This document shows positions 38,401 to 48,736 of a DNA stretch of 64,000 nt, in pieces. Source of the stretch: Lucifuga dentata (taxonomy: Eukaryota; Chordata; Actinopteri; Ophidiiformes; Bythitidae). The notes below the pieces were generated by a model, which was given only the letters and a program-made list of their open reading frames with translations, was not told where the DNA came from and ran no database searches. Position 1 is the first letter of the stretch. Every line of letters starts with the position of its first letter. The position numbers and the translations under genes were made by a program. The stretch is taken from the NCBI GenBank assembly GCA_014773175.1, contig VXCM01002565.1:71769-135768 (forward strand), in the 5' to 3' direction.

Positions 38401-41163
38401 CACAAATGCACAAAATACTAGTTCATACATACACAATTACTGAAGCTTGTACGTGCAGAGTTGCAAATATATACATGCAAACACAAATGCACAAATTTGA
38501 AGATAGAAATGTAGAAATAGATATGTATATTCAATCATATATGGACACACACACTTCCATCTGTGTTGAGCTTCATCGTGCCAACCCTACATAAGCTGGT
38601 TTAGGCATTTTTGCATCCTAACCAAGAAAGATCATCTAGTCAGAGCGGCTACGCCAAGCAGGCAAGCCAAACCAGAACTAAACCTAAACGCTTATGACAC
38701 ATCTGAATGATGGATGGTTGTTACAATGAGAAGGCTTCAGCCATATTACATCATTATGCCTTAGGCTTCTGTATATTCAAAATGATTTAATAGTAACTGA
38801 TATGTTGAAATATTTTGAGCCATTTGTCACATCTGTTTTTAATAGACTGAAGCACATTTGGATTCATTTAAACACAGAATACAAACTTAATAATCAACTG
38901 TAGAAGTGATAAAGTTTATACACGTCATGTTTTGGTATTTGCGTAGAGTGCGTACAACGTGTGTATTTGAATGCATATAGGAATGTGTAGCGTTCATACT
39001 GTCAGTCCACATTTTCCATTTTATGTGTTTAAGAGCAAAATCAATGTTGTTTGTGACATTATGCTTTTTTATGTGAAACAGTTGGAATGTTAACTATATC
39101 ATGAACTATATTGTGTGTGTGTGTGTGTGCGCATTTCTTTTTTTGCATTTCCCATTTATATATGCTTATTATGAAACCACTTTAAGCTGATGCAGAGATA
39201 AACAAGCTTCACTTACAAGACTTATCAGTGTCAGACACATCACAATGCAGCCCACGCCAACACACACACCTTTGGTGTGTTGATGACTGAATGTGTTTCT
39301 CCGTGCAGTGTCTGAGCCTGCAGCTATGATCAACCCACACGTCAAAATTCCAGAACCTGTCCAACAGCGGCTTTTCCATCACAGTGACAAATGATTTCAC
39401 TCATCCCTATCAGCCCACGCTGCTTTCTATTTGAGCAAAAACATTAAAACATTCAAAACATCACTTCTCTGTAGCTGCCATGTAGCTGCCATAATATTTC
39501 CAAGGCAATTATATATCAAGTTCTACTAATCAAATGTCCAAAAAATATTTTATGGCATGAATTTAAAACACTGCATGGAGTATTTCGCTTATAAAATGTG
39601 TTGTGTGATCAGTAGAACTTTTTAAATAGACTGTAAGAGAAGATATGGAGGCATTAGAGATGATGATTTGATCCAGCAGGTTAAAAAATAACCAGGAGAA
39701 GAAGGGAAACAGGGTTATGTGTGGTTGTTATTGTTGCTGCTGTGTGTGTGTTGTGTGTATGCAGTTTTACAACTGCATCCATGTGTCTTAAGATGAAAGC
39801 AAGGAGGTTATTAGTTGTGCCCCCAAGGAGAAGCAACTGATTTCAAGGCTCTTTGTGCAGGAGCATTAATTGTATGCTACTGCAGGTTCTGGTTACATAC
39901 ATACCTAGATACACAAACACACAGAAACACACACACACCTGGGATAACAGATCGGATAACAGAAATTGTGAATACTGATATATATTAATATTTCAGTAGC
40001 TAAACCTATGACCTCTATGAAAATAGTCTCAGTAGTGTGCAGAAGGGCTGCAGTTCACATTGCAACCTAAACACACACCACACACACATATACACATGCA
40101 CGCAGCTACTGCAGATGAATCCTATTAACAATTTAAATAATGAGGCAAGATGCTGGCAGTTGCCATACGTCTACAGCTCAGTCTGTCTTGACAGATCCCA
40201 TGTCCAAGCTCCAATGTCTTCCACTCAAACCTCCTGATCCTATTCCTGAGTCCCAGCAGGAGGTAACAAAAACACTGGCTCCGTGACATGGAACAGAGCC
40301 GCTCCGCTAACCAGAACCACACATTCACGCACACATATACACATTCACACACACACACACACACACACCACTTTGTTTTATATTAAAGTGACTGACTTTA
40401 TATTCTCTTTCTCTCTTTTCCAGTCCAACTCTATTACTTTACATACACCTAAGCTGATGTGTAACTGTTTCCACAAGTGCTTCACTGTGCAATTATTATA
40501 CTCACTCAAGTGAGAAATGATGAAATCTGACAATTAATGTAAAATCTCTTGGAAATAATTTGTCCAGCCACAGGAAGGAGTCTTGTTTTATGTTTCTTGG
40601 GACTAGTCCATGACCTTTGCTGCTTTAAGTGTCACCTCCTGCTGTGTTTGTGGAGTAATAAGTAAAGGTCAGGATGGATTTGCTCACACTGTCTCTGTCT
40701 GCACTGTTAACAAGGGAACTTTTAAAATAGCAGAGCTGATAATAACCACTAATGAGGTCTAGTGTCAAATACACGAGTCAAAGGTCAAACAGAGGCTCTG
40801 AGTGCAGCCTAAGGTTTTGTGAGAACTTTCTCTTCAAATACTCTTCTTTTCTACAAATCATCTTTCTCTCTCTCTCTGTTCCTCTTTGGGTTAATCTTGC
40901 ATTTCACTTCTTACCCATTGTGACTATTTGTTTAGTATCACCTGAATATTTTTCCAATTTTAGCTTTTTACCTTCCTCTTACATTTAGGCATTCTTCAGT
41001 ACAATCCAATGTCTTTCCAACTGTACTTTTCTTGTCTTTTGTCTTTTTTCTCTCTTATGCAGTTTCTTTTTCTCCGTTTACCCCGAAGCTCCCATTGTGG
41101 TTCTCAAGGATCCCAAGGAGCAAAGAAAAACCCACTGGAATTCACTATATTTAAATGATGCAT

Positions 41164-41198
<35 letters not shown>

Positions 41199-41296
41199 TT
41201 ACCCATAAGGTCTCCCTCAGATGCCTGTTCATTTAAGTATAGAAATTCAGCTGTCACAATTTGTATGATATGCATGCAGACATGCATGTGTTTGCA

Positions 41297-41334
<38 letters not shown>

Positions 41335-44208
41335 CCTCAGATACTGATATCGATGAGCATGCTGATCTGGTATATCTTTTGAGAAAACTCTATAATACTG
41401 AAAATACTACCACCAACATAGAAGCATTTTACTCCTGCAATAACATAGGTCTACCCTCTTGTGGCCAGAGAAGGTACTACAGAATATCAACTTGAAAAAT
41501 GGATAGTGATCAGTGGATAGCAAATGATGGATGGATGGATGGATGGATGGATTGACGGACAGACATACATGAGATGGGTCCAGGCGTGGGGTGCCATAAA
41601 CTGCTCATGCAGCAGGTTGTGACTAAGGTCCAGCACTCTCAAATGGACACACCCTCTCAGTGCCTCCTCTGTCACCTCCTCAATCAGATTTCTGCTTATT
41701 TCCAGCTCCTGTATAAGAAACATATGGACAGAGGGTGATAATATGAGTGTTAATTCATGCTTGAGTTCTCTACATATCCTGGAAACCAAGATTCTGTACA
41801 TCAGCAAGCATCCCACCTTCTGAAATGACCCTGAATCCCAATCCACTCCCTAAGTGTTGTTGTTTTTTTTGCTGATCTTGACCTCTGACCTCAAAAGAGG
41901 GTTAACTAAAGTCAGGCTGACCTGCAGGGAGGAAGGAAGGCCCTGTGGGATGGAACGGAAGAGGTTTTTGGCCAACTGAAGCTCTAGAATCCTTTCTAGT
42001 GGTTTGAAGGCTAAGGGGGACACACTGCCCTCATTGAGACCATTTTCTTCCAGCTCCAGATTCAAAAGGTTCATCAAACCTAGAAAGAGAAGAATAAGTA
42101 TCCATTATGGTCATATGGTCATTTCTTTTGTGATTGTGTACATATAGACAACTTCTACCTGTAAAAGAGTGATGTGTTAGTGTACTAAGCTTGTTCTTAT
42201 TGATCTTGAGATTCTCCAGAGATGGCGGCAGTTCTGGAATCCTAGTCAGTTGGTTATCATCTAGATTCAGCTTCTTCAGAAAGGTCAAGTTCTACATAAC
42301 ACACAGGAGAAAGAAGGGTGAACAGGCCATAAAGATAAAACACAAAAATTGATACTCAAAATCCATATTTGTCTATCCTGGAGTTCACTGCACCAAATGA
42401 GAAAATCAAGTCCATTCATCTCTTTTTCATGCCATCTCTCATGTCATATTTTTGGTAAAGCCACTCTACGTGGCTCTTCAGTGGAAGCTGCTGTGGTTAA
42501 TGTCTGTCAAGTGAAAGCAGTGGACTGAGTCTCTTGCAGTATCCCTCCAGCCAGTCCATCACTCCTCTGTCATTACTGGGAAGTAAGAAAATGAAAAAAA
42601 TCTAAAAATAATTTCCCTTTTATCGCCACATCACTGGTTGCAGCTGTTTCCCAGCAGATCTGTCCAACCAATACTGAAAGAGTAGCTCTGTGGTGATGTG
42701 CAGTGATTGGCCAGACAGTGGAAGGCTGCCTCAGTGTGGTCAGGGTCTGTGTTTGGCCTGTGACCACTGCCTTGTGGTCATTTAGAGGTTAGCCCAGGGG
42801 TTATTCTTAGAAAAGATTAGTTAATGCAATTCTGTAGTGCTCTCAAATTAAAGCAATGGTACGCGATAGAGCCTACTTTTTTTTTATATTGGTATCACTG
42901 TGGCATACAGTGGACAGCAAAGAACAGTCTCGATCAACAGCAATTCACACAAAGTTGGGCATGGTTAAACATACAAACAAAATACATCTTGGTATGCATG
43001 ATGTACTTACATATCACTACTAAAGTACATACTGTGAATAATTTGACAGTTGAAAGTATTTGAACAAAGATGAAATATGGATAGAGCAGTGTCACTTACA
43101 GACAGCAGTCTTTCACTGAAAGACCCATCATCCAGTTTGTTTTTGCTCAGATCCAGAGTGTCCAGGTTTGGTAGACCAGAGAAAGCCTGTGGACTGATGC
43201 TTCTTATGTTGTTTTCTACAAAGATACATCACAGTATATGAAGCATCAGTGTGTATGATGTAGAGGATATATCCTGTGTGTGTATACAATCGCATTCAAA
43301 AGTTTGGAATCACCCAGAACTTTTCCTGTTTTTGAAGCCAAGACATTAATAATGCTGCTGGAAATGACTGCTTTATAATCTTTTTTTTTTTTTAACTTAA
43401 AACTGTAAAGGCTTATTTTCAGTCTCCAAATAACAGTGTCATCTGCAACAGTGAAAAAACAACTCCAGGCTGCTGGCCAGTGCTTGTGATCTGAAAGTGG
43501 CAAACAAAAAAGGTTAAAATTGGCAAAAGAATAGAGACAGTGAACAGTGGATGATTTTTTTTTTTTTTTTTTTNTTTTTTTTTTTTTTTTTTGCCAGTTT
43601 CATATATGACTTTTTATTTGAAAATGTGCCTTTAAGGCTGGAATCCCAGAGTTGTCTTTTCACCATTGCAGATGACACTGGTATTTGGCTTGATTCCAAA
43701 CTTTTGAACACTAGTAATATGTACGATGTGTAAAGTCCTATAGGACAGGAAGGTGATAAGCACTACCTAAATAAGCCTGACTTGACTCTTTGATGTCATG
43801 TTGATAGACAAAGTTTTGAAGTAATGATGTAAAAAAACTAAAAAAAAAAAGTGTCAGTAAACTTTGCCAAAACAACAAAGGAATTAAGCCAACAAATCAA
43901 TTTTCAGTTTAATAATTAACTATCTTGAACTACACCATTCCTGCAAAACACTGCATGCTGTTGTTAAAATATCAAACTAAAACTGCAAACATCAACTTAT
44001 GAGTAAACATAAATGTAAAAGAAATCTAGTGAAATGTAATTAAATAAATGTAATGAAGCAAATATAAAATGCCTTGGACATGGCTGATAGCACCTTAATG
44101 GCAATAACAGCAGGTAAGAACATTTAGAAACGAGTCACAATAGTTATTATTTGTAATTTTGAATGCATCATTTTGTATGATGAATCCACTACACCAACAT
44201 ATGTACAC

Positions 44209-44250
<42 letters not shown>

Positions 44251-45453
44251 CTGCCACGTCCAGCTTTGTAACCTCCAAATTGTGGATGACAGGCAGATGA
44301 GTCATGCTGAGGCCCCTGCAGCTGACTTCTCTGTTATCAGCCTGACAAACTATAGGAGACCCTGTGGAATTTGTATGTGTCTCTGTGTGATTGCTGGGAA
44401 CCTCAGTCCCCTCTTCTTCCTTCTCCTTCTCTTCTTCTTCTTCCTCTTCCTCCTCTTCCTGAAACAGAAAAAAAATAATTTATATAAGTTTGCTTAATGA
44501 ACTCAACTGGGTCTTCTCAAGAGCAGAATCATACAAAGCCTTTTTTTTTTTTTTTTTTTACTCCTCCTCATCATCATCATCATCATCATCCTCTTCTTCC
44601 TCCTCTTTTGTTTTTCCTTGATCCATCAGCCTATTCTTGTCAGCATGAAGTTCCTTGAGTACAGCCATGAGAGCACTGGCCTCCTCCTCTTCCTTTCCAC
44701 GCCTCCTCCAGCCCGGTAGGGGGTGCCCCAGCCCTACCTACAATAGCAGGAAACCACTTGAAACCACTGACATGATGAGCAAAAGACTGAACAAATGTAC
44801 ACCACAATCTACAATCTCAAACTAGATTATGATGTGAGTGAAAATTGACAGGCCCACACAGAGGTGGGCCTATCAATGATTTAAAAATATTTTGCCAGTG
44901 ATTTAAAAATATTTTTTTCAAAAAGGAAACTGAATTATCTACATTTTCATACCAGTCTATATGCAGTGGCCTCCGCTGTGGCTGCATGTTGCCTCTTCCC
45001 CCAGGTACCTCTCCTCCCTCTACCAGCCTCCTGCTTTATTAAATCAAATCTTTGCTGCTCCTTTTCTTTCTCCTCCTGTGTCTCCATTTGGTAATGTTCA
45101 ACCTCATTCTCTGCTTCAGAGTGGAGAAGAAACATAAGGCAGTGTAGACAATTACAAACCAAAAGTAATTAATAAGATTTGGTTTTTAATTACAATAAAA
45201 ATTAAGATTATTTCAATTATAAAACATTTATTAGCCAAAGAATGGACATGGAGGATTGAAAGACAATAACAATCTTACCATCAGGAAGGCTTGCATCTGC
45301 AGCGTATGTATCTAATATGGTCATTCCTGCATCAATCCCTGGTAAATGATGGGCTGATGTGTCTGTCTGAGATGTCATTTCCTGCAGGCTTTGTCCTGTT
45401 AAGACTGCGCCACTCAAACAGATGCACATCATCCATGTTCTTAGTCCTTGCAT
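35405..45453 (-). CDS. Extracellular matrix protein 2-like LRR protein
   Basis: Probable secreted matrix protein of the ECM2 family. Exons, in order: 45453-45279, 45113-44953, 44737-44562, 44458-44251, 43215-43100, 42291-42159, 42079-41922, 41708-41569, 36702-36376, 35582-35405. A signal peptide (MQGLRTWMMCICLSGAVLTG) is followed by a Glu/Asp-rich, coiled-coil-prone segment, then an N-terminal cysteine cap C-x8-C (CQADNREVSC) as in ECM2. LRRs follow, for example LDTLDLSKNKLDDG and LELEENGLNEGSVSPLAFKP, the latter nearly identical to ECM2. The last exon has the LRR C-terminal ear (GVCHPRNS to AFSC). No von Willebrand C domain is seen, unlike ECM2, which suggests the ECM2 paralogue beside biglycan (called ECMX in mammals). 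About 590 codons. The exon 3/4 junction is one base out of phase. Confidence 0.85.
37112..37242. repeat. 65-bp perfect duplication around a single N
   Basis: Bases 37112-37176 recur at 37178-37242, with N at 37177, inside an intron. Confidence 0.9.
41166..41332. repeat. Paired (CA)n and (TG)n microsatellites
   Basis: (CA)n at about 41166-41196 and (TG)n at about 41300-41332 form complementary tracts about 100 bases apart, which could pair in the transcript. They lie in the ECM2-like intron. Confidence 0.8.
43295..43708. mobile_element. Foldback DNA-transposon-like element in an ECM2-like intron
   Basis: The ends TTCAAAAGTTTGGAATCA (43295-43312) and its exact reverse complement (43691-43708) form 18-bp terminal inverted repeats. 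A second inverted pair lies inside: around 43425-43470 and 43640-43685, sharing CAGTGTCATCTGCAA and GTGAAAA-ACAACTC with few mismatches. A poly-T run with N at 43574 sits at the centre. No coding capacity, so a non-autonomous element. Confidence 0.65.
44220..44247. repeat. (CA)n microsatellite at a splice donor
   Basis: CA units directly follow (on the minus strand as TG) the donor of the ECM2-like exon ending at 44251. Confidence 0.85.
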
Positions 45454-45511
45454 CACTAAATCCAGGCTATGCCAGTTGGAGAGTGATGTTCAGAATCACT
45501 AGATTTTCAGA

Positions 45512-45980
45512 GCTGAAGGGAAGATGAAGAATATCCACGGGAGGAGAGGATGTTTATGCCATGGTCTAAAAAAAAAAAAAAAAAAAAAAAAACTCCTGTG
45601 AGTCAAGTGGTCAAAGAGGTCAAGGAAGTGTTTGCAGAAAATAAACCTCCACAAAACCCTAACCTCTGGGTTAGGTGCACAATGTTTCTCAGTTGTAAGT
45701 CTGGTTAAAGCAATAGTAAAGGCTTGCACCTGCCCACACTCAGAGTGAATAATGAAATGAAGAGAAAGCAGGAGGATGAGGGGAATATCTTGGAGCCACA
45801 GGTAAAAAAATAAACTCCCACACTGTTAATAAAGGCCCTCGATCTTCGGACCATGAAATACACAGACCCACCCTTCTCCTTGTCTCCTCTCCCTTTCTTA
45901 GCGGTCTCTTAACACTAGGGAGAGAGAGGGAGAGAGAGAGAGAGAGAGAGAGAGTATAGAACTGGTACATGCAAGAGACA
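45512..45980. other. 5' flank of the ECM2-like gene
   Basis: A good minus-strand acceptor at 45513-45515 suggests that a non-coding exon splices to 45512 ahead of the ATG at 45453. The flank contains poly-A (45566-45591) and (GA)n (45921-45954). No promoter motif is convincing. Confidence 0.4.
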
Positions 45981-46855
45981 TACACTACAGGCCAGAAGTT
46001 TGAGGCCACCCCCAGATTTTTAAAAAAATAATAATAATAATCAATACACTGTTTGTTTTACAATTTATTACACAGGAAATGACAAAAATACATTAAAAAA
46101 TGTAACTAATTAGATTTCAAAAAGAATTTGTCAACAAGAGTATATCCTTGTTGTTGTTGTCTGTGTCATGATAAGCCACCTCTTTCAATACCATAAGTCA
46201 TATTTATTTACACATACAATTTTTAAGTTGCATTTATATTTATTAACATACTTACACTGGGGAACTCTGCAAACACTCATTTATATTACATGCTATTATT
46301 AATAACCAGGTGCAATTTTTCCTGTTGCACAATCCATGATACATATAGTGTATATACAGGTATGTTCTTTTATGTTTTTTTGTACTTCACTGATGCACAC
46401 AGTGTATTTATATTTTTTTGTGTCCTTTTATATTGTATTTTCTCTACTTTATATTTTTATATTTTTATCACTTGTTTCCCTGTACTCTGAATCGAAAGCT
46501 GCTGTAACAAGTAAATTTCCCCAGTGTGGGATTAATAAAGTTTATCTTATCTTATCTTATCTTAGTTTAGCTTAGCTTAGCTTAGCTTAGCTTAGCTTAG
46601 CTTAGTTTATCCTACATTATGTTACCACTGTGGCTTTAGAAATTATTTTTAATGAAGGCATGCCCATCTGTATTAGTGCACTGGCACTCCAGTTGTGTTC
46701 CAACTCCCTTACCCAAACTCCTTTGCTGATGTGTTTTAACATTCTATTCAATAGCCTGCTGTCTGCCTTCTCCCAGATCATTTTGGGATTAATTTGCTAC
46801 ACAGTCTGGTCATGCTAAATCTGGGGATGACTTCAAACTTCTGGCCTGTAGTGTA
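45981..46855. mobile_element. Non-autonomous DNA transposon with Tc1/mariner-like ends
   Basis: The ends share ACACTACAGGCCAGAAGTTT as inverted repeats (left from 45981, right ending at 46855), and the repeats continue imperfectly to CCCCAGATTT for about 40 bp in total. Both ends abut TA, consistent with a TA target duplication. The 875-bp body has no transposase ORF and carries a retroposon-type tail (46440-46612) nested inside. Confidence 0.65.
46440..46612 (+). mobile_element. Retroposon 3' tail with pentanucleotide repeat
   Basis: AAATTTCCCCAGTGTGGGAT and TAATAAAGTTT are followed by tandem ATCTT and then AGCTT units (about 46545-46612), the tail style of fish non-LTR retroposons. It is nested within the TIR element at 45981-46855. 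Confidence 0.5.
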
Positions 46856-48736
46856 GAACAAACAACAAAAACTTCAAACCAAGAACTTTTATAATAACTG
46901 TGGTATCTTGTAGTTGAAAATATAATTCTCTTGGACATTATCAATTTGTTCATTTTCCTGACTTGACTTGTCTGTCTTAGACCTGTTCTTCCTGCAGACA
47001 GACTTCTCAGACAGCAGCAGTTCAGTTGGAGTCAACATTGTTTGGCCAGGCTCCACTAGCATTCATGTATGAAAACCTACATAAGGACTGAGAAATCAAT
47101 GATGTCTATACATACATCTTGTACACACATACACACACACTATGTAACACTTACCCATGTATCCCAGTGTGTATCCATCCTCACACTCAACCAGGAGCCA
47201 AGCAGGTGCCACCGGCTGAGTGTTGAGCCAAACTGGGATTTTCACTGTGGAGTGAAACTTGCTGACAGCGATTCGTTGTTTGCTCGGTAACCATTATGCA
47301 CACAATAGTTTGGCCAAAATGTGCTTGTACTCATGTCCCAGACGTCACCTGACTTAAACGATTTGTCTATGATGTCAATTGTTTGGAAGTGAGGGACATC
47401 AATTTTTGGTCACATTAAGGAATTCATCATTTTGCTGCTGAAGGACCGCTGCTGACATTAGTTTAAAATGTTACAAATGGCAAAGTGGATAATTTAACAC
47501 TCAACACTGAAACACACAAGTCCTAATGTGCTCTTCCAAGGTAAATAGTAATGTCTAAACAATCCATTTCGGTCTTGACAGGAACATGAATCCACTGAAC
47601 AGTCAGACCCTTGCCTAACCTCAGTCTGACAACACCCTCGACTGACACTTTCCACCGCACAGAATAGCGCTGAGGTCTAAAATACATCCAACATAAATAC
47701 ATAACCAACTCCTCCTTTAAGCACCACCAACTTGTGTAAAATACAAAACTTTAAACTTTTTCCATGGTCCTCTTTGTGCCATCATAACAGGGATTTTAAA
47801 CCTTGTTTCCCTCACTAACAGGTAAAATGTGGCCTAGACAGTCTGACCGCTGCCAGTCTTATAACATGTGACATTTACCTGAAAAAAACCACTCACCTAG
47901 CAACATGTCCATTTCACAATAACTTAATGACAAAAGAGACAACCAGTGACATAGGGTCAAGTTTTTTTTTAATTTTATTTCAGCACACCACAGCAGTAAC
48001 AGGATGACACAGATGACCTGGAATCATCAGCGCTCAGTAACGCTGACACTTGTGTGGTTAAGAATCACTGGTACACAGTTTATTCAGCTGGATACTATTA
48101 ATGCAAAGTCATGGAAAGAGCCAGTTTGTACCAAGACTTTAAGTATTAAAACCATGGTACAACATCACTAAAAATCTCCAATCAGTTTGACAAAGTGTAA
48201 CAGTGATTTTTAGAACAAAAGAGGCAGAAACACAAGCCAGGTGATGAAACTTGAGACAAGGGGCACAACTGTAAGGAACGTGGAAGGGAAATGACTGGAA
48301 TGCATACGAAAAGAGTCCTGACAGTTCACAAAGAGCCAGACTTACTGCTGGTATTTCATACATGTTTAAAATCCAACCCTCGACATTTAATTATTAAGTA
48401 TAATCATTGATGCTTTTGTCTGTCAGCTGTTAAGACTCCATTCATGAACAATGATATATCATACAAACAGGAATGTTGTTGAGCAGGAAGTGAACACTAG
48501 AACCCATATGGAGCAAAGGGTGCTACAAGGTGCATATAAAGAACTATTTAATTATAATGTTCCCATTTCTCTTCCTGTGATGGTAAGCTAGTGCTAATAT
48601 CTCAGGTCAACACACTGTACTCTAAGTCACAAAGCAGTACTTGAGCACGGGAAAGTTTACATGTGGTAAGGATGCAAAGTAGCTTTACGTTAGATGGCTG
48701 GAGATCAGAACTGAGCAAAGAGTGGGAGATCAGTCC
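46856..48736. other. Intergenic region and 3' UTR of tkt
   Basis: No exon is supported. The right part is the tkt 3' UTR. Candidate AATAAA signals on the minus strand lie near 48077 and 47974. Confidence 0.5.
48077..48082 (-). terminator. Candidate poly(A) signal for tkt
   Basis: AATAAA on the minus strand, about 660 bases past the tkt stop. A second lies at about 47974. Motif evidence only. Confidence 0.3.

Larger units (their letters stand above)
36703..41568. other. Large intron of the ECM2-like gene
   Basis: This 4.9-kb intron separates the eighth and ninth coding exons. It holds a 65-bp duplication at an N gap (37112-37242), a poly-G gap (37987), several CA/TG repeats (near 38350, 40330, 41166 and 41300) and ATGG tandem units (about 41528-41552). 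No exon is seen inside. Confidence 0.7.

Noticed and set aside
39466..39500. Direct repeat of TGTAGCTGCCAT
   Set aside because: Two adjacent 12-base copies in intronic DNA, consistent with simple slippage.
44868..44915. Short direct repeat TGATTTAAAAATATTTT in an ECM2-like intron
   Set aside because: A+T-rich and only two copies; too weak to call an element.
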